In this document: in pieces, positions 17,400 to 25,336 of the stretch
Layout: each line of letters opens with the position of its first letter
How positions within the stretch are numbered: position 1 is the first letter of the stretch
Source: Planococcus versutus
Lineage (GTDB): Bacteria; Bacillota; Bacilli; Bacillales_A; Planococcaceae
DNA length: 64,000 nucleotides
NCBI RefSeq assembly: GCF_001186155.3
Contig: NZ_CP016540.2
Coordinates: 2,954,001-3,018,000 of the forward strand
Reading direction: 5' to 3'
Position numbers and translations under genes: made by a program
Notes under the pieces: model-generated
Databases searched by the model: none
Seen by the model: only the letters and a program-made list of their open reading frames with translations
Told to the model about the DNA's origin: nothing

Positions 17400-17412
17400 G
17401 ATTTTCACTCCT

Positions 17413-18225
17413 CTATTCTGCTAAATACGCCTTAATGCGTTTTACCGTTTCCTCTGAATCACTCAAATGTGGATTGTGTCCCATTGCTTCCATTACAACC
17501 AATTGACTACCTGATATATGATCGCGGAGATATTGACCAATTTCTAATGGTACAATGGCATCAAATTTTGGCTGAAGAATCAACGTAGGGATTGTAACTT
17601 TATCTAATTGGTCACGAAGATCTGAAGTGAATGTTACTTCAGCGAATTGACGAGCAATCGTCGGGTCATTTGAACACAGCAATTGTTCAAAATCTGCAGC
17701 CAATTCAGGACGTTCTTCGTTTTGCATGACGACAGGTGCCAAATACTTCGCCCATTCTTTATAGTTTATTTCCATCATGTCTAATAATTCATCGATATCA
17801 GATTGTTCAAATCCGCCACTGTAGCCAGGTTCGTTCATATAATAAGGAGATGGTCCAATCATAATCATTTTCTCCATCACTTCTGGACGTTCAATTGAAG
17901 CGAGCATCCCAATCATAGCGCTGACAGAGTGACCGACAAATAGTACTTGCTCTAGTTCTAACGCATCGCAAACTTCTAGGAGATCTTGTTTGTACCCATC
18001 TAATGTGCTGTAGCGCTCGGTCGAATAAGCTGTTTTATCGCTTTTCCCTGAGCCAACATAGTCGAATGTAACAATTCGATAATCTGTTGCAAATTCGATA
18101 ATCGTATTGTTCCATACTTGCTGATCGCAGCCAAAACCATGACCAAATACGATGGTTTTTTCACCTTGCCCGCTAACTTGAACATTATTGCGTTTTAAAA
18201 TATCACTTGCTGGTTTAACTACCAT
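17413..18225 (-). CDS. RsbQ-like alpha/beta hydrolase
   Basis: 270 aa alpha/beta hydrolase closely resembling B. subtilis RsbQ through most of its length (KRNNVQVSG, FGHGFGCDQQVWN, FDYVGSGKSD, TLDGY). Catalytic triad S100 (GHSVSA), D222 and H250 (MGHNPH). RsbQ supplies a still unidentified small hydrophobic signal to its PAS partner; here the partner gene is the PAS-GGDEF protein translated from the same operon. ATG 18225 fits the B. subtilis N-terminus; upstream in-frame starts have poorer ribosome sites. The family also includes plant karrikin/strigolactone receptors. Confidence 0.88.
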   Translation of the reverse strand: MVVKPASDILKRNNVQVSGQGEKTIVFGHGFGCDQQVWNNTIIEFATDYRIVTFDYVGSGKSDKTAYSTERYSTLDGYKQDLLEVCDALELEQVLFVGHSVSAMIGMLASIERPEVMEKMIMIGPSPYYMNEPGYSGGFEQSDIDELLDMMEINYKEWAKYLAPVVMQNEERPELAADFEQLLCSNDPTIARQFAEVTFTSDLRDQLDKVTIPTLILQPKFDAIVPLEIGQYLRDHISGSQLVVMEAMGHNPHLSDSEETVKRIKAYLAE

Positions 18226-18420
18226 TCTAATTACCATCCTTTGTGCACTTCTCATTTAAAAAATAATTATTTGCAAAAGTTAAATATACCCTAATCATAG
18301 CATTAAAAGTTTTATTTAAAAGGATGGAAACAAAATGACTTATCGTTTAAACGATTTTCTTTTGTGATAAGTCTATATAAATTTAAACAACAGCAGATTT
18401 TTATCTGCTAGATTAGAGCC
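18226..18420. other. Intergenic sequence upstream of rsbQ
   Basis: No gene. A small hairpin CAGCAGAtttttaTCTGCTAG near 18389-18409 resembles the hairpin near 18597-18620 (CAGCAGGtttttaTCTGCTG). The GC-rich repeat lies between the two. Confidence 0.4.
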
Positions 18421-18427
18421 TCACACT

Positions 18428-18548
18428 TCCAACCGGTCCGGCCACGAAGACTCCCGTGGGACAGCAAAAGCAGAAGACTCCGCAAGAACGTCAGTGACGA
18501 GGAGGCTGAAGCTGAGCCCACAGGAAATCGGAGTGGCTAGACCCGGTA
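18428..18548. repeat. Dispersed GC-rich hairpin repeat, copy 1
   Basis: One end reads GACTCCCGTGGGACAGC (18449-18465), the other GCCCACAGGAAATC (18516-18529). Outer arms are CCGG...GGCCAC and GTGGC...CCCGG. Same family as the copies at 27371, 35121, 38784 and 46481. Confidence 0.7.
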
Positions 18549-18635
18549 GATTTATACACGACTATTCATTTTCGGGATACTTTGTCTACAGTCTGAACAG
18601 CAGGTTTTTATCTGCTGTTGTGGAGTAAGTTCGTT

Positions 18636-18905
18636 TTACCAACTTGCTTTTTTAACACCAGGGATCTGACCTTTGTGCGCCAGTTCCCGGAAAGTGATAC
18701 GCGACATTCCAAATTTACGCATAAACCCACGGGGTCTTCCGGTCACTAAGCACCGATTCGTCAAACGAGTCGGTGAGGAATCCTTCGGCAAATTGGTCAA
18801 TGCGTGAATATTTCCTTGTTCTTTAAATCTTTGTCTTTGTTCAGCAAACTGTGCAATTAGCTGAAGCTGCTTATGGTGTTTTACAATTTTGGATTTCTTA
18901 GCCAT
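18636..18905 (-). CDS. rpsN: 30S ribosomal protein S14, zinc-independent paralogue
   Basis: 89 aa S14 of the long form lacking the CxxC...CxxC zinc ribbon; only one Cys remains ([20 protein letters not shown]). Such C-minus paralogues (B. subtilis RpsN2/YhzA) replace the zinc form when zinc is scarce. ATG 18905 is preceded by GGGAGGT. It lies directly downstream of a zinc-free L33 gene (frameshifted here) and a Zur-type operator, which fits a zinc-sparing operon. Confidence 0.93.
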   Translation of the reverse strand: MAKKSKIVKHHKQLQLIAQFAEQRQRFKEQGNIHALTNLPKDSSPTRLTNRCLVTGRPRGFMRKFGMSRITFRELAHKGQIPGVKKASW

Positions 18906-18923
18906 CAAATTACCTCCCAAACA

Positions 18924-19072
18924 TTATTTTGTTTCCCCATGAACCGTGACTTCTTTAAAATGTAGACTGTGTTTTTTAACTCACTTTTCTCAGGGTTTGT
19001 CCGTTTATTTTTTGTCGTGCTGTATTTCGGTTCACTTGCTTCTGTAGATGCTGATTTAATGTTGACTCGCAT
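18924..19072 (-). pseudogene. rpmG: rpmG-like zinc-independent 50S protein L33, single-base frameshift
   Basis: Translating the minus strand from ATG 19072 (AAGGAGG eight bases upstream) gives MRVNIKSASTEASEPKYSTT then KNKRTNPEKSELK, clearly L33 without its cysteines. At an A-run (six As, 18972-18977) the L33 reading continues in another frame as HSLHFKEVTVHGETK and ends at TAA 18924-18926. Adding one A restores a protein of exactly 49 aa, the normal L33 length. Without it the first frame runs on to a stop near the rpsN start. Either a real slippage mutation, compensated by transcriptional slippage, or a homopolymer sequencing error. Confidence 0.82.
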
Positions 19073-19108
19073 TTTTTCTCCTCCTTTTGTGCCTTTTAAC
19101 TTCCTCTT

Positions 19109-19129
19109 AAACAGTAATCATTACGCTTT
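19109..19129. promoter_or_regulatory. Zur box controlling rpmG-rpsN
   Basis: A 21-bp near-palindrome with perfect core GTAATCATTAC, flanked by A/T triplets. It matches the Bacillus Zur operator (TCGTAATNATTACGA type) and lies about 37 bp upstream of the rpmG start. Confidence 0.8.
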
Positions 19130-19162
19130 AAAGTGTATTGAAAAATTAATAAGAAAGCAAGC

Positions 19163-19188
19163 GTTTGTTTTGAAAAACAACAGGGTAC
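19163..19188 (+). promoter_or_regulatory. Putative sigma-B promoter of the first YsnF-like gene
   Basis: GTTTGT (19163-19168), 14-bp spacer, GGGTAC (19183-19188), close to the sigma-B consensus GTTTAA/GGGTAT. Confidence 0.55.
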
Positions 19189-19241
19189 ATTATTATTACC
19201 TTACTCTACAGGTGATCTATCACTATTAGGAGGAATTGACA

Positions 19242-20042
19242 ATGACAAACAAAGAAACAAACTTGATTCAGTCATACGATGTACAAGCGGAAGTTTTACA
19301 CAAGATTAGTGAATTGAAAGCACAAGGCTATAAAGAAGAAGATATGTATGTGATCGCCAAGCATAACGATCAGCTTTCTATGGTTCAAGGTCAAACAGAT
19401 GTTCATTTAAATGTACAAGAAGACGATGACATGATGGGTAAATTCAAATCCTTCATTTCTGGTGAGGATTCTACACGTGATGCGTTTAAGCAAATGGGAT
19501 TAGGAAACGGTGAAGCAGACGATTACTACAGACAAGTTGAAGATGGCAAGCTGGTGCTTTACGTAAATAGCGATTACAGCACATCGTACAAGCCACATGC
19601 TAGTACTCAAACGAGTGCGCGAGCGACAACTGCGGAAGAAGAACATTTGCGTTTGCATGAAGAGCGCTTAAGCGTTGACAAAGAACGTGTGCAAACAGGT
19701 GAAGTGAATGTTGGAAAGCATGTTGTTGAAGAGCAACAAACACTCGAAATCCCTGTTGAACGCGAAGAAGTTTATGTAGAACGTCGTCCTGTAAACGAAG
19801 AAGTCAACTCTGATAAAACTGGTTTGACGGACAAAAACGTGTATGACGATGGCGAAACCATTCATATCCCTCTTTCAGAAGAACGTGTAGAAGTCAGCAA
19901 AAAAGACGTCATCAGTGAAGAAATCGTTGTCAAAAAACGCACAGTTCAAGACACTGAAGTGGTAAACGAAACCGTCCGTCATGAAGAAGCGGATATTGAT
20001 GAACAAGTGGAACCCAAGAAAAAAAACCACAATTCACTTTAA
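19242..20042 (+). CDS. General-stress protein, YflT/GSP17M-like N-terminus plus YsnF/AvaK (DUF2382) domain
   Basis: 266 aa, hydrophilic, strongly acidic. Residues 1-110 resemble the YflT/general stress protein 17M module (VQAEVLHKISELKAQGYKEEDMYVIAK...). Residues 130-255 are a DUF2382 domain with two imperfect halves (LHEERLSVDKERVQTGEVNV and IHIPLSEERVEVSKKDVISEEIVVKKR). Biochemical role unknown; relatives are stress-induced. ATG 19242 follows AGGAGGA. It is upstream of a paralogue with the same plan, each with its own sigma-B-like promoter and terminator, so they are not one operon. Confidence 0.85.
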   Translation: MTNKETNLIQSYDVQAEVLHKISELKAQGYKEEDMYVIAKHNDQLSMVQGQTDVHLNVQEDDDMMGKFKSFISGEDSTRDAFKQMGLGNGEADDYYRQVEDGKLVLYVNSDYSTSYKPHASTQTSARATTAEEEHLRLHEERLSVDKERVQTGEVNVGKHVVEEQQTLEIPVEREEVYVERRPVNEEVNSDKTGLTDKNVYDDGETIHIPLSEERVEVSKKDVISEEIVVKKRTVQDTEVVNETVRHEEADIDEQVEPKKKNHNSL

Positions 20043-20049
20043 CAAACAG

Positions 20050-20089
20050 AAAAGACGTATCCGGATGATTTTATCTGGATACGCTTTTT
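20050..20089 (+). terminator. Terminator after the first YsnF-like gene
   Basis: GCGTATCC-type hairpin (ACGTATCCGGAT/ATCTGGATACG) with T-run. Confidence 0.85.
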
Positions 20090-20108
20090 CATGTCTTGGT
20101 GCTGCAAG

Positions 20109-20135
20109 GTTTATCAGCAGCGCAGCTACGGGTAA
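20109..20135 (+). promoter_or_regulatory. Putative sigma-B promoter of the second YsnF-like gene
   Basis: GTTTAT (20109-20114), 15-bp spacer, GGGTAA (20130-20135). Confidence 0.55.
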
Positions 20136-20183
20136 AAGAGCTTATGAAGATAATTGGTACAAATGACATAGGGGGAGTTAATG

Positions 20184-20978
20184 ATGGAGAAAAAAGAAAA
20201 TAAACTCGTCGGTCTTTTTGATACACAAGCGCACGTACTGATGGCAGTCGGCGAATTAAAAGCTGCTGGATTTGAAGAAGAAGAGCTGAATTTAGTCGCA
20301 AAGCACGATGAACAAATAAATTTACTAATTGATCACACGGCTGTCCATATTGATACGCAAGACAGAGACAATTTTAAAGGTAAAGTCATCGCCTTTTTGG
20401 CTGGTGACGACATCACGAAAGATGCTTTTAACCAGATGGGATTAGATGCGACAGAAACAGACTATTATTTCCAACAAGTAGAGAATAACAAACTTCTTCT
20501 TTATACAAACAGTGAATCGGCAGCTACACATCAACTGGACTCTTCTCTACCACATACATCTCATGATGACACTGAAGAGCAAAGCCTTGCTCTTCACGAA
20601 GAACGATTAAACATTGATAAAGAGAAAGTTCAGACCGGCGAAATCCAAGTCCATAAGCAAACGGTAGAAGAAGATCGAAAAATTCAAGTACCCGTAGAAC
20701 GCGAGGAAATCAACATTGACCAGCATGTCATTTCTGAAGAAACGACCGCAGAAAAAGAGGCACAGACACTCACACCCGCCCAAGCATACGAAAAGGGAGA
20801 TGCTATTTATATTCCATTAACTGAAGAACGTCTCGATATCGGCAAAAAGAAAGTCGTTCGTGAAGAAATTGTCATTGGCAAACGAAAAGTAAAAGACGTT
20901 CAAGTTGTCAACCAAACCGTGCGCCGAGAAGTAGCTGATATTGAAGAAACTGGAACTGTTAATAAAGTAGAGAAATAA
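20184..20978 (+). CDS. Paralogue of the upstream YsnF/DUF2382 stress protein
   Basis: 264 aa, same two-domain plan as its neighbour: YflT-like residues 1-110 (LVGLFDTQAHVLMAVGELKAAGFEEEELNLVAK) and DUF2382 residues 125-255 (ALHEERLNIDKEKVQTGEIQV, YIPLTEERLDIGKKKVVREEIVIGKRKV). It is clearly a tandem duplicate that has diverged substantially. GGGGGAG is six bases before ATG 20184; an ATG three bases earlier is too close. Role unknown, presumably general stress. Confidence 0.85.
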   Translation: MEKKENKLVGLFDTQAHVLMAVGELKAAGFEEEELNLVAKHDEQINLLIDHTAVHIDTQDRDNFKGKVIAFLAGDDITKDAFNQMGLDATETDYYFQQVENNKLLLYTNSESAATHQLDSSLPHTSHDDTEEQSLALHEERLNIDKEKVQTGEIQVHKQTVEEDRKIQVPVEREEINIDQHVISEETTAEKEAQTLTPAQAYEKGDAIYIPLTEERLDIGKKKVVREEIVIGKRKVKDVQVVNQTVRREVADIEETGTVNKVEK

Positions 20979-20980
20979 AC

Positions 20981-21009
20981 AAAAAAGCAGCCGTATTGGC
21001 TGCTTTTTC
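20981..21009. terminator. Bidirectional terminator
   Basis: AAAAAAGCAGCC/GGCTGCTTTTT between convergent genes. Confidence 0.88.
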
Positions 21010-21011
21010 GT

Positions 21012-21638
21012 TTATAGAACTGCAGTCACAATAGCAATAATGATCACTGCAACGATTGCAATAAAGACAATTGCAGGAATCGCGATAATGAAAAAGCCTT
21101 TCCAAGCGGAGAGTCTATGCGCTTCTCCTATTGCTTTACATTGAACAAAGAATGTCCAAATAGAAACAACTGATAATATAAGAGTCAAAATGATTGATAA
21201 CGGACTTTCGTTCTCAAATGGCATTTCCCCTGCTTGTAGAAAATACGTTTCTGGAGACAGCAATATCCATAAAAGAATAAAGGGAATCAACCAAATCTGT
21301 GTAATTTGACTAGTAAGTACCGCTCTAAACATTTCCTTATAAGTTGCTTGTCCTTTAAATAAACGACCGATCAATAAGTAGATCCCTGCTCCGACAGACG
21401 TACCCACAATAGCTGCCAATGGGCCAACAAGCAGCGCCATCAATAAAACTCCTAGTAATGGAAAACCTTGTTCTGCACCTTGATTGCCAATAAGAACAGC
21501 GACAAAGCCTGACAAAACGATTAATAAAAAACTAAAATTAGACTCCTTTTCTTCTATAACATATCGGACTGTTTCACGCGGTCGTGTCCAAATTGCTGTA
21601 AATGGATTTAAATTATCTCGGTATTTCGTTTGTTCCAA
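21012..21638 (-). CDS. Yip1-domain membrane protein
   Basis: 208 aa with about five membrane helices and a short cytosolic N-terminus (NPFTAIWTRPRETVRYVIEE), the typical opening of bacterial Yip1-domain proteins. Helices fall at roughly 35-52, 60-85, 105-128, 150-168 and 178-205. Bacterial members have no assigned function. The start is TTG 21638 with AGGTGGGG upstream. Monocistronic and divergent from moaC. Confidence 0.78.
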   Translation of the reverse strand: MEQTKYRDNLNPFTAIWTRPRETVRYVIEEKESNFSFLLIVLSGFVAVLIGNQGAEQGFPLLGVLLMALLVGPLAAIVGTSVGAGIYLLIGRLFKGQATYKEMFRAVLTSQITQIWLIPFILLWILLSPETYFLQAGEMPFENESPLSIILTLILSVVSIWTFFVQCKAIGEAHRLSAWKGFFIIAIPAIVFIAIVAVIIIAIVTAVL

Positions 21639-21802
21639 AAAAACCCCACCTTTTTATGTATTGATTCTATTCAACCACATTGGAATAATAATGTAAATAT
21701 CGGAAATTATATCCACTCTGCTTTTTTCACTACCACTGAACCCTCGTCTCTTCTATTCATCATGCTATACTAAAATTATTCGTTAACGAAAGGATGATTT
21801 TT

Positions 21803-22291
21803 TTGTCAGAACTTACTCATTTTAATGCCCAAGGACGCGCCAAAATGGTCGATGTTTCCGACAAGCAAGACAGTGTCCGCACAGCACGTGCGACAACTTC
21901 TGTCTTATTAAACAAAACCATTTACGAACAAATCAAAGAAGGCACAAATAAAAAAGGTGATGTCTTCGCGGTTGCTCAAGTCGCTGGCATTATGGCGGCT
22001 AAAAACACGTCACAGATCATTCCTATGTGCCATCCATTAGCACTTAGTGGCGTAGACATTGAATTCCAATGGACTATTGATAAAGAGAAAAATCATTTCG
22101 AAGTATTGATAACCGTTGAAGTGAAAACCAAAGGACCTACAGGTGTTGAAATGGAAGCCCTCACTGCCGCTTCTGCTACCGCTTTAACGATTTACGATAT
22201 GTGCAAAGCAGCAGGCAAAGAAATGATTATTGGACCGACCATGTTGCTCCAGAAAACTGGTGGGAAGTCAGGAGATTACGCGCGCAGTTAG
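21803..22291 (+). CDS. moaC: Cyclic pyranopterin monophosphate synthase MoaC
   Basis: Second step of molybdenum-cofactor synthesis, converting the MoaA product to cPMP. 162 aa, normal length. Signatures: [12 protein letters not shown] at the N-terminus, [30 protein letters not shown] (conserved Cys-His) and [18 protein letters not shown] 21803 is preferred because AAAGGATGA is spaced to it; the upstream ATG abuts that ribosome site. It stands alone and converges on moaB. MoaA, MoaD and MoaE are not in the window. Confidence 0.93.
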   Translation: MSELTHFNAQGRAKMVDVSDKQDSVRTARATTSVLLNKTIYEQIKEGTNKKGDVFAVAQVAGIMAAKNTSQIIPMCHPLALSGVDIEFQWTIDKEKNHFEVLITVEVKTKGPTGVEMEALTAASATALTIYDMCKAAGKEMIIGPTMLLQKTGGKSGDYARS

Positions 22292-22310
22292 TTTTTCTTT
22301 TAAGAATTTG

Positions 22311-22357
22311 AAAACCCTTTGACATTGTCGACAACCTGACAGTGTCAAAGGGTTTTT
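22311..22357. terminator. Bidirectional terminator
   Basis: AAAACCCTTTGACA/TGTCAAAGGGTTTTT stem between moaC and moaB. Confidence 0.87.
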
Positions 22358-22367
22358 AGGTACAGAC

Positions 22368-22880
22368 TTATGTATGTTCTTGGTGTTTAGTCAATTCCGT
22401 ATAGATGTGATAAATTTCCGGCAAAATCAATCGTTCCATTGCCAACTTTACAGCTCCACGCGATCCCGGCAAAACGAAAATAGCTTTCTCATTCACTACA
22501 CCTGCAGTCGCTCGACTAAGGAGCGCTTTTGTACCAATATCTTCTGTGAAACTAACGTACCGAAAAAGTTCTCCAAACCCTGAAATTTCTTTTTCAAAAA
22601 GCGGTTGTACAGCTTCTAACGTCACATCGCGTTTCGCGATTCCCGTTCCTCCAGTTGTAATTATTGCATCAATTTCATCTCGCTCTAACCAGTCAGAAAT
22701 CTGCGCTCGTATGGCGCCAATATCATCCGCAACAATTGCATAATCTACAATGACCCACTCGTTATCTTTGGCGATACGTTGAACAAGTTGACCGCCCGTA
22801 TCCGTTTTTTTTGTTCGTGTGTCACTGACTGTTAAAACTACGATTTGCAGCTGGTGATTTGTTTGGAACGTTTCCGACAT
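22368..22880 (-). CDS. moaB: Molybdenum cofactor biosynthesis protein B
   Basis: 170 aa MoaB/Mog-fold protein that adenylates molybdopterin. Signatures: VLTVSDTRTKKTDTGG at residues 15-30, the IITTGGTGIAKRDVTLEA molybdopterin-binding loop near 75 and the FVLPGSRGAVKLAM segment near 135. AGGGGAG precedes ATG 22880. It lies 18 bp downstream of moeB and so is probably co-transcribed with it. Confidence 0.93.
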   Translation of the reverse strand: MSETFQTNHQLQIVVLTVSDTRTKKTDTGGQLVQRIAKDNEWVIVDYAIVADDIGAIRAQISDWLERDEIDAIITTGGTGIAKRDVTLEAVQPLFEKEISGFGELFRYVSFTEDIGTKALLSRATAGVVNEKAIFVLPGSRGAVKLAMERLILPEIYHIYTELTKHQEHT

Positions 22881-22898
22881 ACAAACTCCCCTTTCTTT

Positions 22899-23918
22899 TC
22901 ACCCGAATACTTGATGGTATAATTTACGACCTTCTGCCACATTGTGAACACTATGAATTAGCAAACGACCATTGCCGAATAACACCATGCGATGACCAAA
23001 GACTTCTAATTCAACAAAATAAGGTGTTCGTTTTACGCCTGCATGAAGTCGGATGCCAGCTTTTTCCGCATCATCCAACGTGATCGGTCGGTTTGGATCA
23101 GGCAATATCTGTACAGCATCTCTACCACACAGTACGGCATAAGCGCTAACGTTTGTTTCGTTTAGCGATGGATATACAGCGTTTTCTCCACAAGTTTGGC
23201 AGTTTGGGTCTTGAATGCGCGAAACACCGATATCTAATTGGCTGTTGTCCCATAAATTGAAATGATAAATTTTTGTGCGCATGGCTTTTTGGTTACCACT
23301 CAGCCATTTCAACGCTTCTGTACTTTGAAGCGCCGCTGCCACTTGTACTGCTGGCGAAATAATGCCAACCGTATCGCATGTTTCGTTGATTGCGGGGAGG
23401 ACAGGCAAAAGACAGCGAAAACACGAGCTTTCGCCTGGAATAAACGGAAAGACAACACCTGAACTGCCAACACAAGCTCCATAAATCCATGGCACATCAA
23501 ACTTTACAGACGCATCATTGATCAACAAACGGGTTTCAAAATTATCTGTCGCATCTAAAATCAAATCACTAACTGCTGCCAGCTTTTCCATTCCAGGGGC
23601 ATCTAAATGTTCTAAATATGTGAATAACTGCAGATCGCTGCGAATGGCTTTGAGTCTTTGCTCTGCTGCCGCGACTTTCGGCAACATTTGATGTGCATCT
23701 TCTTCAGTGAATAGTTGCTGGCGCTGCAAATTTGATCTTTCCACGTAATCACGATCAACCAAATGAATTGTTCCAATGCCCGCGCGCGTTAACGTTTCCG
23801 CAATTGCTGACCCTAAAGCCCCACAACCTACAATCGTTACAGTTGCTAATGACAGCTTTTGTTGGCCTGCATGACCAAATGGTTTGAATAAAACTTGCCT
23901 TGAATAACGTTCATCCAT
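22899..23918 (-). CDS. moeB: MoeB/ThiF-type adenylyltransferase (E1-like)
   Basis: 339 aa E1-like enzyme that adenylates the C-terminal Gly of MoaD or ThiS. ATP site VTIVGCGALGSAIAETLTRAG near residue 30, the D-N-LQRQ motif (RSNLQRQQLF), DATDNFETRLLIND, and zinc pairs CFRC and CQTC. It carries a C-terminal extension beyond the minimal MoeB core. The neighbouring moaB and modABC favour a molybdopterin role over thiamine. ATG 23918 is used because GAGGA is six bases upstream; an ATG two codons earlier abuts it. Confidence 0.88.
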   Translation of the reverse strand: MDERYSRQVLFKPFGHAGQQKLSLATVTIVGCGALGSAIAETLTRAGIGTIHLVDRDYVERSNLQRQQLFTEEDAHQMLPKVAAAEQRLKAIRSDLQLFTYLEHLDAPGMEKLAAVSDLILDATDNFETRLLINDASVKFDVPWIYGACVGSSGVVFPFIPGESSCFRCLLPVLPAINETCDTVGIISPAVQVAAALQSTEALKWLSGNQKAMRTKIYHFNLWDNSQLDIGVSRIQDPNCQTCGENAVYPSLNETNVSAYAVLCGRDAVQILPDPNRPITLDDAEKAGIRLHAGVKRTPYFVELEVFGHRMVLFGNGRLLIHSVHNVAEGRKLYHQVFG

Positions 23919-24009
23919 ATTCATTCCTCACTTTCTATCCGCTTGATGCTCAAAACGGTGTGTTTGTTCTTGCCACTTTCCCATGATTAATGACATACTA
24001 CAAATGCTT

Positions 24010-24648
24010 TCAACGTACAGGTTCTTCGGTCATTTGCCCTTTTTCAATTCGCAAAATCTGGTTTGCAAGTTTCTCGGCATCTGCAATCCGATGTGTCACA
24101 AAAATCATCGGAATTTGCCATTGCTGATGAATTCGCATTAATTCATGTTGACAACGATCGCGGTTAGCGTCATCTAAGGCTGAAAAAGGTTCATCAAGAA
24201 GCAAAATATCCGGCTGCGCAGCCAAAGAGCGTGTCAACGCCACTCGTTGCTTTTCGCCGCCTGAAATTTGATGGGGATATTTAGCTAGCAAACTTGTAAT
24301 GCCGAGGATTTTCGTCAATTCTGTAATGTGCGAAACATCCGTTTTTCTAGGCACTGCGTAAAGAATGTTTTGTTCTACAGTCAGGTGAGGAAATAATGCA
24401 TAATCTTGAAACAAATAGCCAACTTTTCTCTTCTGAATTTTCAGTGGTTTTTGATGATGGTTAAAAAAATCTATTCCATTTAATGAAATCTGTCCGGTAT
24501 CTGGATGAACAATACCCGCTAAGCAATTTAGCAAAGTAGTTTTGCCCGAGCCAGAAGAGCCAACTAACGCCAAAATTTCTTTGTCTAACTCAAATTTTGT
24601 CTCTAAGCGAAAATGTTCCAATTGTTTTTGAAAATCCACTTGCAGCAT
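24010..24648 (-). CDS. modC: Molybdate ABC transporter ATP-binding protein
   Basis: 212 aa ABC ATPase. Walker A GSSGSGKT near residue 30, signature ISGGEKQ, Walker B ILLLDEPFSALD and the switch His (FVTHR). It lacks the C-terminal Mop domain seen in longer ModC proteins, so substrate comes from context: the permease and binding-protein genes lie just upstream (4-bp gap to modB) and moeB-moaB downstream. Confidence 0.88.
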   Translation of the reverse strand: MLQVDFQKQLEHFRLETKFELDKEILALVGSSGSGKTTLLNCLAGIVHPDTGQISLNGIDFFNHHQKPLKIQKRKVGYLFQDYALFPHLTVEQNILYAVPRKTDVSHITELTKILGITSLLAKYPHQISGGEKQRVALTRSLAAQPDILLLDEPFSALDDANRDRCQHELMRIHQQWQIPMIFVTHRIADAEKLANQILRIEKGQMTEEPVR

Positions 24649-24652
24649 TTGC

Positions 24653-25336
24653 TCACTCCTTTCCTATACGCACTGCAGTTTTTCTGCGCCAGTAATTGAC
24701 CCAAGTAATAGCAGCTACTCCAAGAGAAGAAATAATTAACACCCAAAACAAGGATTTCTCCATGTCTCCCGCTTCATATGCAAAGTAGATAGCTAGTGGT
24801 ACGGTTTCTGTAACTCCCGGAATGTAGCCTGCAATCATCAGTGTTGCACCAAACTCACCAATGCCACGGGCAAAAGCCAAAATTAGACCGGCCAAAATAC
24901 CCGACCACGCAAGCGGAAATGTAATCGTTCGAAATATTCGCCATTCCGATACGCCCATCGTGCGTGCTACGTTTTCCCAACGTGGATCTACTTTTTCAAA
25001 AGCAGCCAAGACACTTTGATACATTAACGGCAAAGACACAACAAAAGACGCGATTGCGGCACCAACCCATGTAAAGACGACGCGAAATCCAAACCACTGT
25101 TCCAATACAATCCCCAATGGCCCATTCACACCAAACAATACAATCAATCCAAAGCCAATGACTGTTGGCGGCAACACTAAAGGCAATAGAATTAGGGCTT
25201 CAATAAAGCTTTTGCCGAAAAATTCACGCCTGCTCATCAAACGGGCAAGTGCTAAACTAACAAAAAACACAAAGACAGTCGAAATCGTTGCGACTCTCAG
25301 TGATAACCATAGCGGAGACAAATCATACGGCATCAT
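24653..25336 (-). CDS. modB: Molybdate ABC transporter permease
   Basis: 227 aa inner-membrane permease with about six helices. The EAA loop reads ENVARTMGVSEWRIFRTITFPLAW and the family motif GIGEFGATLMIAGYIPG, characteristic of ModB, is near residue 165. Its ATG overlaps the modA stop by 4 bp (ATGA), so translation is coupled. Confidence 0.92.
   Translation of the reverse strand: MMPYDLSPLWLSLRVATISTVFVFFVSLALARLMSRREFFGKSFIEALILLPLVLPPTVIGFGLIVLFGVNGPLGIVLEQWFGFRVVFTWVGAAIASFVVSLPLMYQSVLAAFEKVDPRWENVARTMGVSEWRIFRTITFPLAWSGILAGLILAFARGIGEFGATLMIAGYIPGVTETVPLAIYFAYEAGDMEKSLFWVLIISSLGVAAITWVNYWRRKTAVRIGKE

Noticed and set aside
19236..19241. TTG start two codons upstream for the first YsnF-like gene
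   Set aside because: It lies within or against the AGGAGGA ribosome site; ATG 19242 is correctly spaced.
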